Positions 17,568 through 23,804 of a stretch of DNA of 23,804 nt are shown piece by piece. Both the position numbers and the translations under genes were made by a program. The notes beneath the pieces are model-generated. The model did not search any database and was not told where the DNA came from. It saw only the letters and a list, made by a program, of their open reading frames with translations. Within the stretch, counting starts at the first letter, position 1; every line of letters starts with the position of its first letter. Origin of the DNA: a bacterium (GTDB taxonomy: Bacteria > CG2-30-53-67 > CG2-30-70-394); contig JAJRSX010000205.1 of the NCBI GenBank assembly GCA_024278555.1, positions 1 to 23,804 on the forward strand, written 5' to 3'.

Positions 17568-18866
17568 CTACAGGGCCACCGCGAGGCGCACGGAGACCAC
17601 GGTGGCGTCGTCGAGGGGCGGGTCGCCCGAGGGGTGGCGGATCCACTGGAGGTCGGGCTGGATCGCCAGGAAGGGGGTGATCTGCAACCGGTAGGTAAGC
17701 TCAACCGCGGTCTCGTCGCCCACAAAGGGGGCGCCCTTGGCGTCGCTCAGGTCGGCGAAGGAGAGCATCGCCGCGGCCGCGTCGTTCGGGCGGCCCGCCC
17801 ATGGGCCGGCCCAGCGGCCGCCGAGGGTGAGGTGGCGGCCCACCTCGGCCACCGCGTCGTCCGCCCAGCCGACGAGGAGGAAGCAGGAGAGGCCTCGCCC
17901 CTCCTCCGTGTCGTCGGTCGGTTGCCACACCCGCGACTCGGCCACCCCGTAGGCGCCGGTGGTCCCGGAGGTGGTAGTCCCGTCGAAGCGGGGGAGGAAG
18001 CCGGTGTGGTGCCAGAGGCCGACGCCGAGGCGCGCCCGGTGGCGGGCGACCCCTGCCTCACCGATCCAGAAGCGGTCGCCGGCAAAGCCCCAGTCGGGGG
18101 CGTGGGTCCCGGTCGCCGCCCCGGTGACGGAGCTGCCGTCGTAGAGGGCGATCCCGGCGTAGCTCGCCGCCGTGGGGTAGACAAAGAGGTTCACCGACCA
18201 CGCCGGGTCGGGGTAGGTGGGGAGGCCGACGATGGTGGGGGTCACCCCGGCGGAGGCGTGGAGCAGGTCGCCGGCCGCCGCCGCGTAGGCGAACTCGGTG
18301 TTGGCGTCCACCTTTCCCGCCTTCAGCCGCACCCGGTCGGCGGCGAGACGGCTCTCAACCCACGCCTCGGCCAGCTCGGTCACCGGCTCGCCGTCGATGT
18401 TGGAGATCCCCTGCAGGTCGCCCACGTCGTCGGAGCCATTGCGGCCCCGAAGGTGGTGGAGGTCGACAAAGAGGGTGGTCCCGGTAACGGAGAGGAGCCT
18501 TTCGAGATCGAAGGTGAGGTTGAGGTCGACAAGGGAGCGGCCGGCAGTACCGCGCCGGGCGCCCCCTTCGACGACCACCGAGGTGTCGAGGAGGTAGGCG
18601 ATCTCCAGATCGACCCCCGCCGCCTCCCACCCCTCGCGTCTCGCGCCCCACTCGCCGGTAGCGTGCTCACCTTCCCACCACGACCGTGCCGCCTCCGCGG
18701 CAACCTCTGGGTGGAGGTGGCCGGGGAGGATCCGCCCCACCGCCGAGGAGAGACCCGAGCCGGCCGCACCGCTATCCGCCCGTGCGGCCACCGGCGCGAC
18801 GACGAGGAGGAAGGTGATGGCGATGGTGAGATGGGCAGCCATGAGACGTGTGGTGCCTGCCAACAT
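17568..18866 (-). CDS. Carbohydrate-selective porin, OprB family
   Basis: This protein of about 432 residues has an N-terminal signal peptide (MLAGTTRLMAAHLTIAITFL, ending near VAARA). The mature part looks like an outer-membrane beta-barrel: alternating hydrophobic strands, WxxGxFADD-free but OprB-like blocks such as AWVESRLAADRVRLKAGKVD, a GIALYDGSS strand, and a C-terminal ITPFLAIQPDLQWIRHPSG typical of OprB, where the final strands often read this way. It ends in a hydrophobic residue (VRLAVAL). OprB porins admit sugars passively. ATG 18842 eight codons in is an alternative start that still keeps a signal peptide. A good promoter lies upstream at 18906-18933. It is divergent from the beta-oxidation operon; no sugar transporter is adjacent. 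Confidence 0.85.
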   Translation of the reverse strand: MLAGTTRLMAAHLTIAITFLLVVAPVAARADSGAAGSGLSSAVGRILPGHLHPEVAAEAARSWWEGEHATGEWGARREGWEAAGVDLEIAYLLDTSVVVEGGARRGTAGRSLVDLNLTFDLERLLSVTGTTLFVDLHHLRGRNGSDDVGDLQGISNIDGEPVTELAEAWVESRLAADRVRLKAGKVDANTEFAYAAAAGDLLHASAGVTPTIVGLPTYPDPAWSVNLFVYPTAASYAGIALYDGSSVTGAATGTHAPDWGFAGDRFWIGEAGVARHRARLGVGLWHHTGFLPRFDGTTTSGTTGAYGVAESRVWQPTDDTEEGRGLSCFLLVGWADDAVAEVGRHLTLGGRWAGPWAGRPNDAAAAMLSFADLSDAKGAPFVGDETAVELTYRLQITPFLAIQPDLQWIRHPSGDPPLDDATVVSVRLAVAL

Positions 18867-18905
18867 CGGCGAGGCGACCCTTTCCGAGGTGAGAAAACGG
18901 CGGCG

Positions 18906-18933
18906 ATTATCCCCACGGCCGCACCGCCGACAA
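18906..18933 (-). promoter_or_regulatory. Putative sigma-70 promoter of the OprB-like porin
   Basis: On the minus strand: TTGTCG (-35, 18933-18928), a 16-base spacer, and GATAAT (-10, 18911-18906). The -10 matches TATAAT at 5 of 6 positions and the -35 matches TTGACA at 4 of 6. Predicted transcription starts about 30 bases before the ATG. Just upstream of the -35, 18934-18949 is a near-perfect 8-base direct repeat (GGGACCCC, TGGACCCC) that could be an operator. Confidence 0.5.
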
Positions 18934-19122
18934 GGGACCCCTGGACCCCGCGTCGCATCCGAACCTACGACCTCAGCCCATCCACGCACGGAGCACCCTT
19001 TTGGCTACACTCGGTAGCGACCCTCACGGAGGAGAGCCCACCCACCCCACCGCGGCCGCGCGACGGTGCACTACCTCTCGTGCCACCCGCGCCACCCCAC
19101 CCGCCCGCACCGGAGCCCAGCC

Positions 19123-20907
19123 ATGACCGACGCCCCCCCCGCCGCCGCCACCGGCGGCCGCTTTCTCGTCGAACCCCTCGACCCGGATGAGCTGCTCACC
19201 CGCGAGCGGTTCACCGACGAGCACCGCGACATCGAGGAGATGGTGCGCGACTTCGCCACCGAGCGGGTGCGCCCGAACCGCGACGCCCTGGAGACCCTGA
19301 ACAGGGAGCTCGCCCTCAAGCTCCTGCGCGAGATGGGGGAGCTGGGGCTCCTCGGGATCGACGTCCCCGAGGCGTACGGCGGCATGGAGCTCGATAAGGT
19401 CACCACCGCCATCGTCGCCGAGTCCATGGGGCGCTCCTACTCCGCCTCCTTCTCGGTGGTCTTCTCGGTGCAGACCGGGATCGGCTCCCTGCCGATCGTC
19501 TGGTTCGGCACCCCGGAGCAGAAGCGGCGCTACCTGCCGAAGCTGGTCACCGGCGAGTGGGTCGGCGCCTACGCCCTCACCGAGCCGTCCGCCGGCTCCG
19601 ACGCCCTCTCCGGCAAGACCAGGGCGGTCCTCTCGGAGGACGGCAGCCACTACGTGCTGAACGGCGAGAAGCAGTTCATCACCAACGCCGGCTGGGCGGA
19701 CCTCTTCACCGTCTTCGCGCAGGTGGACGGGACGCGCTTCTCCGCCTTTCTGGTGGAGCGCGACACCCCGGGGCTGGAGGTGGGGGCGGAGGAGAAGAAG
19801 ATGGGGGTGAAGGGCTCCTCCACCTGTCCGCTGGTCCTGAAGGATGTACGGGTGCCGGCGGAGAACCTCCTCTACGAGGTGGGCAAGGGGGCGACCATCG
19901 CCTTCAACGCCCTGAACCTCGGCCGCTTCAAGCTCGCCGCCTCCGACATCGGCGGCAGCAAGTCGGTCTTCGAGGAGGCGGTGCGCTACGCCAAGGGACG
20001 GCGCCAGTTCGCCCAGGCGATCTCCAATTTCGACGCCATCAAGGGGAAGCTCGCCGACATGGCGGTGCGCATCTACGCCGCCGACTCCATGGCCTACCGC
20101 ACCATCGGCCTGATCCAGCAGGCGGTGGACCGCCTCGACAAGGAGGCCCCCGACTACTACGTGCGCATGGGCGAGGCGACCGAGCGGTACGCCATCGAGG
20201 CGTCGATGACCAAGGTGTACGGCAGCGAGACCCTGGCCCTGGTGGCGGACCACGGGGTGCAGATCCTCGGCGGCTACGGTTTCATCGAGGAGTTCCCCAT
20301 GGCCGGTCCGTACCGCGACACGCGCATCGACCGGATCTGGGAGGGGACGAACGAGATCAACCGGCAGATCGTCGCCGGCACGATGATGAAGCGGGCCATC
20401 CTGGAGGAGCTGCCGATCCGCGGGCAGATCCGCACCATCGACGCCTTCCTCGACGGCGAGCCCACCGCCGCCGGCGGCCCCCTGGCCGCCGAGTGGACGG
20501 CGATCGAGACCGGCAAGCGCCTCGCCCTGTCGCTCCTGCACGAGGCGCTCAGCGAGTTCAGCCAGGACCTGCGGCACGAGCAGCAGCTCATGGAGATCCT
20601 CGCCAACATGCTCATCGAGCTCTACACCGCCGAGTCGACCGTCGGCCGCGCCGCCCTCCTCGACCCGCGGTCGGCAGAGCAGCCCACCGCGGTGAAGGTC
20701 GCCCGGGTGCAGGCGGCGGAGGCGTCGATCCGCCTGCTCAACCTGGCGCTCACCGGCCTCAACGGCATCTTCCGCGGCGACCTGCCGGTGGCCATGGTCG
20801 AGCGGCTGCGCCGCTTCCAGGTACGGATGATCCCGCGCACCGACATCATCCGCCTGAAGCGCGACATCGCCGAGTACGCCTGCGACAAGGATATCTACCC
20901 CTTTTAA
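19123..20907 (+). CDS. fadE: Long-chain acyl-CoA dehydrogenase (FadE-like)
   Basis: This 594-residue FAD enzyme of the VLCAD-like branch carries out the first oxidation of fatty acyl-CoA in beta-oxidation. Signatures are ALTEPSAGSDA (about 152-162), NGEKQFITNAG, a GGYGFIEEFPMAGPYRD block, and IWEGTNEINRQIV with E407 in the position of the acyl-CoA dehydrogenase catalytic base. About 150 residues follow the dehydrogenase core, as in VLCAD and Bacillus FadE (about 594 residues). ATG 19123 is preceded by GGAG at good spacing. The product order FadE-FadA-FadN in this operon supports the role. Electron acceptor (ETF) genes are not in the window. Chain-length preference is inferred. Confidence 0.9.
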   Translation: MTDAPPAAATGGRFLVEPLDPDELLTRERFTDEHRDIEEMVRDFATERVRPNRDALETLNRELALKLLREMGELGLLGIDVPEAYGGMELDKVTTAIVAESMGRSYSASFSVVFSVQTGIGSLPIVWFGTPEQKRRYLPKLVTGEWVGAYALTEPSAGSDALSGKTRAVLSEDGSHYVLNGEKQFITNAGWADLFTVFAQVDGTRFSAFLVERDTPGLEVGAEEKKMGVKGSSTCPLVLKDVRVPAENLLYEVGKGATIAFNALNLGRFKLAASDIGGSKSVFEEAVRYAKGRRQFAQAISNFDAIKGKLADMAVRIYAADSMAYRTIGLIQQAVDRLDKEAPDYYVRMGEATERYAIEASMTKVYGSETLALVADHGVQILGGYGFIEEFPMAGPYRDTRIDRIWEGTNEINRQIVAGTMMKRAILEELPIRGQIRTIDAFLDGEPTAAGGPLAAEWTAIETGKRLALSLLHEALSEFSQDLRHEQQLMEILANMLIELYTAESTVGRAALLDPRSAEQPTAVKVARVQAAEASIRLLNLALTGLNGIFRGDLPVAMVERLRRFQVRMIPRTDIIRLKRDIAEYACDKDIYPF

Positions 20908-20920
20908 ATTAAAAATAATT

Positions 20921-21013
20921 CACCGCAGAGACGCAGAGGGCACAGAGAGCTGCATGGGAAAAAAGTGTTTATTTGGTTTGTGGTTCTCTGCGTCCTCTGC
21001 GCCTCTGCGGTGG
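20921..21013. repeat. CGCAGAG inverted repeat inside the fad operon
   Basis: The left arm (20921-20950) reads CACCGCAGAGACGCAGAGGG then CACAGAGAGC. The right arm (20981-21013) is its imperfect complement (GTTCTCTGCGTCCTCTGCGC, CTCTGCGGTGG). The arms could form a stem of about 30 bp with a 30-base AT-rich loop containing AAAAAA and TTTATTT. It is preceded by an AT-rich tract (20904-20920) that contrasts with the GC-rich surroundings. It fills most of the 150-base gap between the acyl-CoA dehydrogenase and thiolase genes. Confidence 0.85.
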
Positions 21014-21057
21014 GCTAGGTGACGCTAACGTCTGCAACGAAGGAACAGGAGTAACCC

Positions 21058-22194
21058 ATGAGCGAACACAACTCCGTCATCGTCGACGCGGTGCGCTCCC
21101 CCATCGGGGTGAAGCACGGCCGCATCATCGGCACCCGTTCCGACGACCTGGCCGCGCAGGTGGTCCGCGCCCTGCTGGCCCGCCAGCCGGCGGTGGAGCC
21201 GGCGATGGTCGAGGACGTGGTGGTCGGCTGTGCCTTCCCCGAGGGACCCCAGGGGATGCTCATCGGCCGCTCGGTGGCGATCCTCGCCGGCCTCCCCAAG
21301 GAGTGCGGCGGTAAGGTGGTGAACCGCTTCTGCGGCTCCTCCATGGACGCCGTCCACCAGCTCTCCACCGCCATCGAGGCGGGGGACATCGAGGTCGGCA
21401 TCGCCGCCGGGGTGGAGGACATGTTCTCCATCCCCATGGGCGGCTTCGCCCCGGACTTTCACCCGAGGCTCGCCGCCGAGCAGTTCTACATCGGCATGGG
21501 GGAGACCGCGGAGAACCTGGCCGGCGACGGCGCCATCTCGCGCGCCGACCAGGAGGCGTTCGCCATCGCCTCGCACGAGAAGGCCCTGGCGGCGCAGGGA
21601 GCCGGGCGGTTCGACAACGAGCTCGTCCCGGTCACCGTGGCCGACGGCTCGGTGGTCGAGGCCGACGAGGGGCCACGCCAGCCGGACGTGGAGAAGATCC
21701 GCTCGCTCAAGCCCGCCTTCCTCGAAGGGGGCACGGTGACCGCCGCCACCTCCAGCCCGCTCTCCATCGGCGCCGCCGCCATCCTGCTCACCAGCCGCGC
21801 CTTCGCGGAGCAACACGGCCTGACGCCGCGCGCCGCCATCGTCGGCCGGGCGGTGGCCGGGGTCGACTGGACGCGCATGGGCATGGGGCCGCTGCCGGCG
21901 ACGGAGAAGGCCCTGGCGAAGGCGGGGGTCGCCCTCGACGAGATCGAGGCGATCGAGCTCAACGAGGCCTTCGCCGCCCAGTCCCTCTACGTGATCCGCG
22001 AGGGCGGCTGGCCGATGGACAAGATCAACCTCAACGGCGGCGCCGTCGCCCTCGGCCACCCCCTCGGCTGCTCCGGGGCGCGCATCCTCACCACCCTGAT
22101 CAACGTGATGGAGCAGCACGACACCCACCTCGGCCTGGCGACCATGTGCATCGGCACCGGCCAGGGGATCGCCACGGTGGTCCGGCGGCCGTGA
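21058..22194 (+). CDS. fadA: 3-ketoacyl-CoA thiolase, FadA type
   Basis: This 378-residue thiolase cleaves 3-ketoacyl-CoA with CoA to acetyl-CoA plus a shortened acyl-CoA. Catalytic residues: C92 in NRFCGSSMDA, H334 in GGAVALGHPLGCSGAR and C364 in ATMCIGTGQG; NEAFAAQ is at 302-308. The C-terminal third closely resembles E. coli FadA as I recall it (KINLNGGA, CIGLGQGIATV). One oddity is SSPLSIGAAA (232-240), where thiolases normally have an Asp before GAAA; here it is Ile. AGGAG six bases before the ATG is a clear ribosome binding site. It is followed after 41 bases by the hydroxyacyl-CoA dehydrogenase gene. Confidence 0.95.
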   Translation: MSEHNSVIVDAVRSPIGVKHGRIIGTRSDDLAAQVVRALLARQPAVEPAMVEDVVVGCAFPEGPQGMLIGRSVAILAGLPKECGGKVVNRFCGSSMDAVHQLSTAIEAGDIEVGIAAGVEDMFSIPMGGFAPDFHPRLAAEQFYIGMGETAENLAGDGAISRADQEAFAIASHEKALAAQGAGRFDNELVPVTVADGSVVEADEGPRQPDVEKIRSLKPAFLEGGTVTAATSSPLSIGAAAILLTSRAFAEQHGLTPRAAIVGRAVAGVDWTRMGMGPLPATEKALAKAGVALDEIEAIELNEAFAAQSLYVIREGGWPMDKINLNGGAVALGHPLGCSGARILTTLINVMEQHDTHLGLATMCIGTGQGIATVVRRP

Positions 22195-22235
22195 CCGCCA
22201 GCCGATTTTCCTCGACCGACACACACGGCAAAGCC

Positions 22236-23804
22236 ATGGAAACCAACATCGACAAGGTCGCGGTCCTCGGGGCGGGGGTGATGGGGGCGCAGCTCGCCGC
22301 CCACTTCGCCAACGCCGGCCTCCCCTGCCTCCTCTTCGACATCTCCCAGGAGGCGGCGGAGCAGGGGCTGGTCCACGCCACCACCTTGAAGCCGGCGCCC
22401 CTGTTCAAGCCGGGCAACGGGCGGCGGATCACCCCGTGCAACTACGACGACCACCTCGACCGCCTCGGCGAGGCGGACTGGGTGGTGGAGGCGGTGGCCG
22501 AGCGGCTGGAGATCAAGCACGCCCTCTTCGAGCGCATCGCCCCCCACCTCGGCCCCGAGGCCATCCTCTCCTCCAACACCTCGGGGCTGCCGCTGGCCGC
22601 CCTGGCGACCGTCCTCCCCGAATCGCTCAAGGAGCGCTTCCTGATCACCCACTTCTTCAACCCGCCGCGCTACATGCACCTCCTGGAGCTGGTCGCCGGG
22701 GAGACGACGAGCGACGCGGTGATGGAGCGCATCGCCGCCTTCGGCGAGGAGCGCCTCGGCAAGGGGATCGTCCTCGCCAAGGACACCCCCAACTTCATCG
22801 GCAACCGGATCGGCGTCTACTCCCTCCTGGTGACCCTGCACACCGCCATCGACATGGGGCTCACCGTCGAGGAGGTGGACAAGCTCACCGGCACCCTGGT
22901 GGGGCGGGCGAAGAGCGCCACCTTCCGCACCGCCGACCTGGTGGGGCTGGACACCCTCGCCCACGTGATCGCGACGAGCTACGAGCGCGGCGAAGGCGAC
23001 GAGGAGCGCGACCTCTTCCAGCCGCCGGAGATCCTCACCCGCCTGATCGCCGAGGGCCGCCTCGGGCAGAAGAGCGGCGCCGGCTTCTACCGCAAGGAGG
23101 CGGACCGGACGATCCTCTCCGCCGACCTCGCCACCGGCGAGTACGGCCCCCAGAGGCGGGTCCGCTTCGACGGCTACCGCCTCGCCAGAGAGCGCTACAC
23201 GGTGGGCGGCCGGATCGCCGCCCTCGCCTTCAGCGACGACAAGGCGGGCCGCTTCTTCTGGCGCACCCTGTCGCGCACCCTGATCTACGCCGCCAACCGG
23301 ATCCCGGAGATCAGCGACGACATCGTCCACGTGGACCACGCCCTGCGCTGGGGGTTCGGCTGGCAGCTCGGCCCCTTCGAGACGTGGGACGCGATCGGCG
23401 TGACACGCGCCATCGACCGGATGGAGGCGGAGGGGCGCCAGGTGCCCGCGTGGGTCAAGGAGATGGTCGCCTCCGGCCGGCAGAGCTTCTACGCGGTGGC
23501 CCGCGGCAAGCGCACCTACTACGACCCGGTGGCCAAACAGACGCCGGAGGTCGCCGCCAACCCAATGGCCATCGACCTCACCCTCGCCCGCGCCGACGAC
23601 CGGGTGGTGGAGCGCGACTGGAGCGCCTCGCTCATCGACCTGGGCGACGGCATCCTCGACTGCGGCTTCCACTCGATCCTCCAGGCGGAGCTCAACCCGA
23701 TCGACGGCTCGGTGGTCGACATGATCAACCGCGCCCTCGACCTGGTGGAGGCGGGCCGGTACCGCGCCCTGGTCATCGGCCACCAGCATGCGAACTTCTG
23801 CGCC
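22236..23804 (+). CDS. fadN: 3-hydroxyacyl-CoA dehydrogenase/enoyl-CoA hydratase, FadN-like (partial)
   Basis: The frame stays open from ATG 22236 to the window end (523 codons), so the 3' end is missing. The N-terminus is an NAD-binding Rossmann fold (GAGVMG at 12-17), with catalytic H139 in ITHFFNPPRYMH and a further dehydrogenase domain (KDTPNFIGNRIG, GLVG-like GRAKSATFRTADLVGLD). The end of the visible part begins an enoyl-CoA hydratase/crotonase domain (ALVIGHQHANFCA). The order dehydrogenase-then-hydratase is that of Bacillus FadN, opposite to E. coli FadB. It supplies the hydration and second oxidation steps. No Shine-Dalgarno is obvious at the ATG. FadN is about 790 residues, so roughly 260 are missing. 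Confidence 0.92.
   Translation, partial: METNIDKVAVLGAGVMGAQLAAHFANAGLPCLLFDISQEAAEQGLVHATTLKPAPLFKPGNGRRITPCNYDDHLDRLGEADWVVEAVAERLEIKHALFERIAPHLGPEAILSSNTSGLPLAALATVLPESLKERFLITHFFNPPRYMHLLELVAGETTSDAVMERIAAFGEERLGKGIVLAKDTPNFIGNRIGVYSLLVTLHTAIDMGLTVEEVDKLTGTLVGRAKSATFRTADLVGLDTLAHVIATSYERGEGDEERDLFQPPEILTRLIAEGRLGQKSGAGFYRKEADRTILSADLATGEYGPQRRVRFDGYRLARERYTVGGRIAALAFSDDKAGRFFWRTLSRTLIYAANRIPEISDDIVHVDHALRWGFGWQLGPFETWDAIGVTRAIDRMEAEGRQVPAWVKEMVASGRQSFYAVARGKRTYYDPVAKQTPEVAANPMAIDLTLARADDRVVERDWSASLIDLGDGILDCGFHSILQAELNPIDGSVVDMINRALDLVEAGRYRALVIGHQHANFCA

Noticed and set aside
17181-19190. 669-codon + strand open frame opposite the porin
   Set aside because: Antisense shadow; the minus-strand reading gives a signal peptide, OprB-like segments and a good promoter.
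21987-23789. 600-codon minus-strand open frame
   Set aside because: It is the complement of the clear dehydrogenase/hydratase gene, which has a GxGxxG motif and catalytic His on the + strand.

Overview
This is a GC-rich (roughly 70 % by eye) chromosomal segment from a Gram-negative, lipopolysaccharide-making bacterium, most likely a proteobacterium in the broad sense. The basis is lpxB, hldE, an OprB-type outer-membrane porin, the tgt-yajC-secD-secF cluster and a chemoreceptor with a periplasmic c-type heme motif. I cannot fix class or genus. No phage, transposase, CRISPR array, rRNA or tRNA was seen.

Layout. (1) 1-2760, + strand: a heptamer tandem repeat and a REP-like palindrome, then four tightly packed genes: DJ-1/PfpI protein, secreted metallo-beta-lactamase-fold protein, CoA-binding protein and a four-helix membrane protein. 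(2) 2980-6170, - strand: a heme-motif methyl-accepting chemotaxis protein followed by a LOG-family protein. (3) 6308-8263, + strand: rph-rdgB, overlapping by 4 bases, then a stand-alone response-regulator receiver. (4) 8425-12908, - strand: tgt, yajC, secD, secF (queuosine tRNA modification and Sec translocon accessory complex), then a two-CBS-domain protein. (5) 13707-16466, - strand: hldE then lpxB, both for lipopolysaccharide synthesis. (6) 17568-18866, - strand: an OprB-like porin with a visible promoter. (7) 19123-23804, + strand: a beta-oxidation operon of acyl-CoA dehydrogenase, FadA-type thiolase and an HAD-first hydroxyacyl-CoA dehydrogenase/enoyl-CoA hydratase. The last gene runs off the window. 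The set resembles Bacillus FadE, FadA and FadN.

The genes are mostly housekeeping. The unusual content is between them. Almost every intergenic gap longer than about 100 bases holds short repeats of a few kinds: REP-like palindromes headed by GTAGGAG; 7-base tandem repeats; and arrays of two to four degenerate 8-11 base purine-rich words (CACGAAGG, CACGGAA, CGCAGAG, GCCAAGG, ACAGGAT types), often as inverted pairs and sometimes attached to a shared GGCCTTGAAGGCC-like hairpin box. Several gene stop codons (response regulator, CBS protein, LOG protein) lie inside such repeats. This repeat system and the heme-motif chemoreceptor with a HAMP-like array are what I would look at twice. I found no convincing new multi-gene system.
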